From Trifolium pratense (Eukaryota; Streptophyta; Magnoliopsida; Fabales; Fabaceae), in assembly GCF_020283565.1 (NCBI RefSeq), contig NC_060059.1, positions 51,651,157 to 51,715,156 on the forward strand: a DNA stretch of 64,000 nucleotides, written 5' to 3'. Under the pieces are notes generated by a model. It searched no databases. It was not told where the DNA came from and worked only from the letters and a program-made list of their open reading frames with translations. A program made the translations under genes and the position numbers. Below are positions 57,090-64,000 of this stretch, piece by piece. The stretch's first letter is position 1. Each line of letters begins with the position of its first letter.

Positions 57090-60000
57090 GGTAGGTTTAA
57101 TACAAGCACTTGGAATAAATGATATTAGCATTCCTATACTTTGCTAAATATTTTTGGCCAAGGTATTTCCTATTTAAGAATGTATGAAACTTTGTGTCAT
57201 TTAATAAAGGACATAGTATTAGTTAAGGATCCTACATTGGATGAAAATATCGACAGAAAATGAGTTTATACATGGTAAGTCTGCTTTTGTAGGATTGAGT
57301 TGACCCCAACCCATATTCTAATATGGTATCAGAGTCTATCCCTGACATATTGGACCACCCATTATTGGGTCACTCGAATCACACTCTAAATGTCCATTTC
57401 TAAGCATAAGGGAGTGTATTAAGAGTCTCATAATGACTAAGATATAGCCTCACATTTTGAACAACAAAACTAGCATTCATTATTTCTCCTCAAGATTCTA
57501 TTCGACTCCAAAGTTAAATAAGTTATTGAAATTTACCTTATAATCCATCTTAAGAAGTAAAGACAAAGTTAAACTGAATGCTTGTCTTTTATTAAATGAC
57601 AAAAGGTTTCTTACATTCTCCAATAGGAAATACCTTGGCCATAAATAATCAGCAAAGTATAGAAATGCTAACATAATCTTACATTGGACTTTATTCCAAA
57701 TACTTGTATTATATCTATACATCGCTGAGAAACCTTGGAAAAATACTTTATGCCCAAGACTGGACATTTGAAGTGCGATTCGAGTGACCCAATAATGGGT
57801 GGTCCAATTTGTCTAGGATAGACTCCGATAACATATTAGAATATGGGTTGATGTTAACTTAATCCTACAAAAGCATACCTACCACGTATAAACTCATTTT
57901 GTGTCGATATGTTCATTCAATGTAGGATTCTTAACTAATACAATGTCCTTTATTAAATGACACAAAGTTCCTTACATTCTCCAATTGGAAATACCTCGGC
58001 CATAAATAATCAACAAGGTATAGGAATGCTAATATCATCTTACATTGGACTTTACTCCAAGTGCTTGTATTATATCTATCCATCGCTGAGAAACCTTGGA
58101 AAAATAAATTATTCAATAATCACCAAAGTATTTTTCCAAGGTTTCTCGTTGATGAATACATATAATACAAGCACATGGAGTAAAGTTCAGTGTAAGATGA
58201 TATTAGCGTTCCTATATTTTGCTGATTATTTATGGCCAAGGTATTTCCTATTGGAAAATGTAAGGAACTTTATGTCATTTAATATAGGACGGTTTATTAA
58301 TTAAGAATCCTACATTGAATGAAAATATCGTCTGAAAATGAATTTATACTTGGTAGGTCTGGTTTTGTAGTATTGAGTTATCATGTTATCAGAGTATATC
58401 CTTGATTTATTGGACCACCCACTATTGGGTCATCGGATCACACTCCAAATGTCAAGTCCTGGGCATAATGGAGTGTATTAAGAGTCTCATAGTGGCTAAG
58501 ATATAGCCTCACGAGCAACATTCATTATTTCTCCTCAAGATTCTATTCGACTCCAAAGTAAATAATTAAGTTATGGAAATTTACCTTATAACTATCTCAA
58601 GAAGTGAAGACAAAGTTAAACGGAATGCTTGTCTTTTATTAATAAACATAAAGTTTCTTACATTCTCCAATAAGAAATACCTTGGCCATAAATAATTAGC
58701 AAAGTATAGGAATGCTAATTTATCATCTTACATTGGACATTACTCCAAGTGCTTCTATTATATCTAATCATCGCTGAGAAACCTTGGAAAAATAAATTAT
58801 TCAATAATCACCAAAGTATTTTTCCAAGGTTTCCCAGTGATGAATAGATATAATACAAGCACTTAGAGTAAAGTCCAGGGTAAGATGATATTAACATTCC
58901 TATACTTTACTGATTATTTATAGGCAATGTATTTCCTATTGGAGAATGTAAGGAACTTTGTGTCATTTAATAAAAGACGGATTATTATTTTAGAATCCTA
59001 CATTGGATGAAAATATCAACAGAAAGTGAGTTTATACGTGGTAGGTCTGGTTTTGCAGGATTGAGTTAATATCGACCCATATTCTAATATGTTGTCGGAG
59101 CATATCCTAGACAAGTTGGACCACCCATTATCGGGTCACTCGAATCACACTCCAAATGTCCAGTCTTGGGCATAAGGGAGTGTATTAAGAGTCTCATAGT
59201 GACTAAGACATAACCTCACATTTTGAACAACAAAACCAGCATTCGTTATTTCTCCTCAAGATTCTATTCGACTCCAAAGTTAAATAATTTATTGAAATTT
59301 ACCTTATAATTCATCTTAAGAAGTGAAGATAAAATTAAACTGAATGCTTGTCTTTTATTAAATGACACAAAGTTTCTTACATTCTGCAATAGGAAATATC
59401 TTGGCCATAAATAATCAGCAAAGTATAGGAATGCTAACATCATCTTACATTGGACTTTACTCCAAGTGTGTGTATTATATCTATTTATTGCTGAGAAACC
59501 TTTGAAAAATACTTTATGCCCAGGAATGGACATTTGTAGTGTGATTCGAGTGACCCAATAGTGGGTGGTCCAATAAATCAAGGATAGACTCCGATAACAT
59601 ATTAGAATATGGGTTGATGATAACTCAATCCTACAAAACCATAGCTAGCACATATAAACTCATTTTGTGTCGATATTTTCATCCAATGTAGGATTCTTAA
59701 CTAATACCAAGTCCTTTATTAAATGACACAAAGTTCCTTACATTCTCAAATTGGAAATATCTTGGCCATAAATTATCAACAAAGTATAGGAATATGAATA
59801 TCATCTTACATTAAACTTTACTCCAAGTGCTTGTATTATATCTATTCATCGCTGAGTAAAATTGGAAAAATGAATTATTCAATAATCACCTATGTATTTT
59901 TCCAAGGTTTCTCAATGATGAATAGATATAATACAAGCACTTGGAGTAAAGTCCAGGGTAAGATGATATTAGCGTTCCTATATTTTGCTGATTATTTATG

Positions 60001-61895
60001 GCCAAGGTATTTCCTATTGGAAAATGTAAGGAACTTTGTTTCATTTAATAAAGGACGGTGTATTAATTAAGAATCCTACATTAGATGAAAATATCGACAG
60101 AAAATGAATTTATACCTGGTAAGTCTGGTTTTGTAGGATTGAGTTATCATCGACTCATATTCTAATATGTTATCAGAGTCTATCCTTGATTTATTGGACC
60201 ACCCAGTATTGGGTCACTCGAATCACACTATAAATGTCCAGTCTTGGGCATAAGGGAGTGTATTAAGAGTCTCATAGTGACTAAAACATAACCTCACATT
60301 TTGAACAACAAAACCAGCATTCATTATTTCTCCTCAAGATTATATTTGACTCCAAAGTTAAATAATTTATTGAAATTTACCTTATAATCCATCTTAAGAA
60401 GTGAAGACAAAGGTAAACTGAATGCTTGTCTTTTATTAAATGACACAAAGTTTCTTACCTTCTTCAATAGGAAATATCTTGGTCATAAATAATCAGCAAA
60501 GTATAGGAATGCTAACATCATCTTACATTGGACTTTACTCCAGGTGCGTGTATTATTTCTATTTATTACTGAGAAACCTTTGAAAAATATTTTATGCCCA
60601 GGAATGGACATTTGTAGTGTGATTCGAGTGACCCAATAGTGGGTGGTCCAATAAATCAAGGATAGACTCTGATAACATATTAGAATATGGGTCGATGATA
60701 ACTCAATCCTACAAAATCATACCTAGCACGTATAAACTCATTTTGTGTCGATATTTTCATCCAATGTAGGATTCTTAACTAATACCATGTCCTTTATTAA
60801 ATGAAACAAAGTTCCTTACATTCTCAAATAGGAAATACCTTGGCCATAAATAATCAACAAAGTATAGGAATGCTAATATCATCTTACATTGGACTTTATC
60901 CAAGTGCTTGTATTATATCTATTCATCGCTGAGAAACCTTGGGAAAATGAATTATTCAATAAACACCAATGTATTTTTCCAAGGTTTCTCAATGATGAAT
61001 AGATATAATACAAGCACTTGGAGTAAAGTTCAGGGTAAGATGATATTAGCGTTCCTATATTTTGCTGATTATTTATGGCCAAGGTATTTCCTATTGGAAA
61101 ATGTAAGGAACTTTGTGTCATTTAATAAAGGACGGTGTATTAATTAAGAATCCTACATTGGATGAAAATATCGACATAAAATGAATTTATACCTGGTAAG
61201 TCTGGTTTTGTAGGATTGAGTTATCATCGACCCATATTTTAATATGTTATCAGAGTCTATCCTTAATTTATTGGACCACCCACTATTGGGTCACTCGAAT
61301 CACACTAAAATGTCCAGTCCTGGGCATAATGGAGTGTATTAGGAGTCTCATAGTGGCTAAGATATAGCCTCACAAGCAACAATCATTATTTCTCCTCAAG
61401 ATTCTATTCGAGTCCAAACTAAATAATTAAGTTATGGAAATTTACCTTATAACCCATCTTAAGAAGTGAAGACAAAGTTAAACGGAATGCTTGTCTTTTA
61501 TTAATAAACACAAAGTTTCTTACATTCTCCAATAAGAAATACCTTGGCCATAAATAATTAGCAAAGTATAGGAATACTAATATATCATCTTACATTGGAC
61601 TTTACTCCATGTGCTTCTATTATATCTATTCATCGTTGTGAAACCTTCGAAAAATAAATTATTCAATGATCACCAATGTATTTTTCCAAGGTTTCTCAGC
61701 GATGAATAAATATAATACAAGCACATGGAGTAAAGTCAAGGGTAAGATGATATTAGCATTCCTATACTTTGCTAAATATTTTTGGCCAAGGTATTTCCTA
61801 TTTGAGAATATATAAAACTTTGTGTCGTTTAATAAAGGACATAGTATTAGTTAAGAATCCTACATTGGATGAAAATATCGAATAGAATCTTGAGG
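57090..61895. repeat. Array of direct and inverted TRIM-like copies
   Basis: The core internal part (GGTATCAGAGTCTATCC, then GGACCACCCA..TTGGGTCACTCG, then GGGCATAAGGGAGTGTATTA) occurs forward near 57330, 58385, 59092, 60170 and 61248, and reversed near 57800, 59560 and 60640. The forward core has a primer-site-like start and a polypurine-like end, so each is a TRIM-style internal domain of only ~100 bp. The flanking LTR-like blocks (TATAATACAAGCACTTGGAG, TATGGCCAAGGTATTTCC, TCCTACATTGGATG) recur in both orientations. The spacing repeats at ~1075 bp (58833, 59910, 60985 and others). Short ORFs across it are by-products. Confidence 0.85.
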
Positions 61896-61896
61896 A

Positions 61897-63985
61897 GAAA
61901 TAATGAGAATGCCAGACGGCATGCATCTTGTGATGGGTAGCGTGATCTCTGAATCCCATACGGCATTCGTAAAGGATAGAAAAATCCTTGATGGCAATCT
62001 TATTGCGAACGAGGTGGTTGATGAGGCTCGTAGGACTAAGAAGGAGTTGCTGTTTTTCAAAGTTTATTTTGAGAAGGCATGTGACTCAGTGGACTGAGAT
62101 TATTTGGAAGCGGTTATGGGGAGAATGGGCTTCCCAACCATGTGGAGGAAATGGATTAAGGAATGCGTCTGTACGACGACAACGTCTGTCTTAGTCAATG
62201 GTTTCCCGACTGATGAATTTGCCCTTGAGAGGGGCTTACGACAAGGGGATCCACTATCCCTTTTTTTTGCTGGCGACTGAGGATTACATGTGTTGATGGA
62301 GGCTATGGTGGAGCGTAATTTATTCACAGGGTATAGTGTAGGTGGGCATGCCTCGGTGACTGTTTCGCACCTACAGTTCGCCAATGATACGTTGTTGATG
62401 GGGACTAAAAGTTCGGTGAATGTTTGTGCTCTACGGGCTGTCGTTATGCTGTTTGAGACTATGTCGGGGCTAAGGGTTCACTTTCACAAAAGTATGCTGG
62501 TTGGGGTTAATATCTCTGTTTCCTTGTTAAGTGAGGCGGCGTCTGCTTTGTGCTGTAGAGTGAGAAAGATTCCTTTCCTTTATATGGGCATCCCTATTGA
62601 GGGTGATTCACGATTTTTGGGAATCAGTGTTGGCTCATTTACATAATCGATTATCTGGATGGAAAAGCCGTTTTCTTTCTTTTGGTGGCCGCTTGGTTCT
62701 GCTTAAGTTTGTTTTGACCTCTCTGCCTGTCTATGCTCTTTCTTTCTTCAAAGCTCTCTCAAGTACTATTGAATCTATTTTGATTCAAATTTTTTTTTTT
62801 TGGGGGGGGTGGGAGTGAGGAATTTAGGAAAATTTCTTGGATTAACTAGAAAACTATTTGCTTACGAAATGAGTATGGGGTTTGGGGGTTAGGATGTTGA
62901 TGGAGTTTAACTTGGCTTTGTTAGGCAAGTGGTGTTGGAGGATGCTATTGGATAGAGAGGGTTTATGGTTACGTGTTTTGGCAGCCCGTTATCAGGTGGA
63001 GAGAGGCAGATTGCGAAAGGGAGGGCCTAGAGGGTCATCGTGGTGGAGGGAGCTGATGCGTATTTGAGATGGGGGAGGTGAGGTAGGCGGAGGGTTGTTT
63101 AGGGAGCATATTTCGAAAAAAGTGGGGGATGAGTCTAAAACTTTTTTCTGGATTGATCCCTGGGTGGACGGCCTTCCTTTGTGTGAGAGGTTTAGGAGGT
63201 TGTTTGACTTGGCAGAGAACAAATCGGCTTCAGTGGCTGGGATGTTATCGTTAGGGTGGGGGGCAGGAGGGGAGGCGTGGGTGTGGCGGCGTCAATTGAG
63301 GGCTTGGGAGGAGGAGATGTTAGGGGAGTGTCAGGCCTTACTTCTTAATATCTCCTTGCAGGATCTTTCTCAGAATAGGTGGCAGCCTGATCTGGATATA
63401 GGAGACACTGTTCGTGATGTATATCAGCTGTTGATGGACCAGGATACAATTACTTTAGATATTCCGGTAGGTCTCATTTGGCATTCTCAGGTTCCTCTGA
63501 AGGTTTCCATTTTCGCGTGGCGACTCTTGCAGGACAGGTTACCTACCAGAGCAAACATGGTCTCCCGCAGCATTTTGTCTCCAGAGGCTCACTTTTGTTT
63601 TTCGGGTTATGGAGACGTTGAATCAGCTCAGCATTTATTCCTCTCTTGCAGCACTTTTGGTGGTCTTTGGTCTCATGTTAGCTCGTGGATTGGCTCTTCG
63701 TCGGAGACTGCTCAGACCCTTTCAGATCATTTCGTTAAGTTCACTACTTCAGCGGGTGGTCTTCGAGCATGGCGGTCCTTCATGCAAATCATATTACTCT
63801 CTTGCGTGTGGGTTGTGTGGAATGAACGGAATCACATATTGTTTTACGGCTCAACAAATTCTTTAGATCAGATGTTGGAAAAGATGAAGACTTTTTCCTA
63901 TAGGTGGTTGAAAGCGACGAGTAGTACTTTAGCTTTAAACTGCCATAGTTGGTGGTCTAATCCTATGCTTTGTTTGAGCCTTGTA
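61897..63985 (+). pseudogene. Decayed LINE reverse transcriptase, 5'-truncated
   Basis: The plus strand reads as L1 ORF2 from just before the motif A region (FFKVYFEKACDSVD, then stop), through motif B (LRQGDPLS) and motif C with FAND in place of FADD (near 62370), to the zf-RVT end (FAWRLLQDRLPTRANMVS) and LCLSLV stop at 63985. Several stops and at least three frame changes break the first 1.2 kb, while the last 890 bp (63095-63988) stays open. It is unlike the LINE at 47.7-53.8 kb. The 3' tail lies beyond the window. Confidence 0.85.
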
Positions 63986-64000
63986 TAACTCTTTTTGATT

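Noticed and set aside
57498..61147. Recurring ORFs containing [16 protein letters not shown] phrases
   Set aside because: They repeat only because the underlying DNA repeats; several orientations and stops, and no codon-level conservation seen.

Overview
The window reads as a repeat-dense, AT-rich plant nuclear region. I infer a papilionoid legume (Medicago/Trifolium/pea-like) from the Sirevirus, LINE and TRIM families and from the spliced B3 and RPA-like genes; the species is not shown by the sequence itself. All coordinates and alignments were worked out by eye. || Layout. 1-10837 is a Ty1/copia retrotransposon of the Sirevirus type, cut by the left window edge: gag, pol, a 913-codon env-position ORF, a small gene on the opposite strand with its own TATA box and poly(A) signal, four polypurine-tract-like blocks and a 1.15 kb 3' LTR. 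10838-23052 is the only ordinary genic stretch, all on the minus strand: a two-exon gene fragment next to the LTR, a six-exon gene with three B3-like domains (428 aa), fifteen ~186 bp satellite monomers, a three-exon B3-like gene (234 aa) and a ten-exon RPA1-like gene (652 aa). I rebuilt all three complete genes exon by exon; every intron has GT..AG ends and the frames close exactly. || 24.6-54.3 kb is an array of large (~6.6-7.8 kb) repeated units: copy 0 is partial, A and B are nearly complete, and C is left-truncated. Younger elements are nested in it: a Tourist-like MITE, a TRIM, a ~1 kb DNA element, a copia LTR and a 6.1 kb LINE. Other copies of the unit serve as empty sites, so most of these insertions can be read to the base. 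Each complete unit carries a ~1.4 kb fold-back (two ~0.7 kb inverted arms) and a ~375 bp palindromic MITE. || 54.3-64 kb holds a TRIM remnant, a decayed LINE on the minus strand, a 4.8 kb array of direct and inverted copies of a second TRIM-like family, and a decayed LINE on the plus strand that runs to the right edge. || How things work together. The retrotransposon ORFs are open: gag (partial), pol with its DD35E and YVDD residues, and both LINE ORFs, which are joined by an ATGA stop/start overlap. The most unusual signals are (i) the antisense gene and the env-position ORF of the Sirevirus, both carrying SUMO-interaction-like motifs; (ii) two hairpin series, in the Sirevirus LTR and at 28.83-29.15 kb, in which stem sequence changes while pairing is kept; (iii) the duplicated 1.4 kb fold-back. 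No CRISPR, rRNA or tRNA gene was found.
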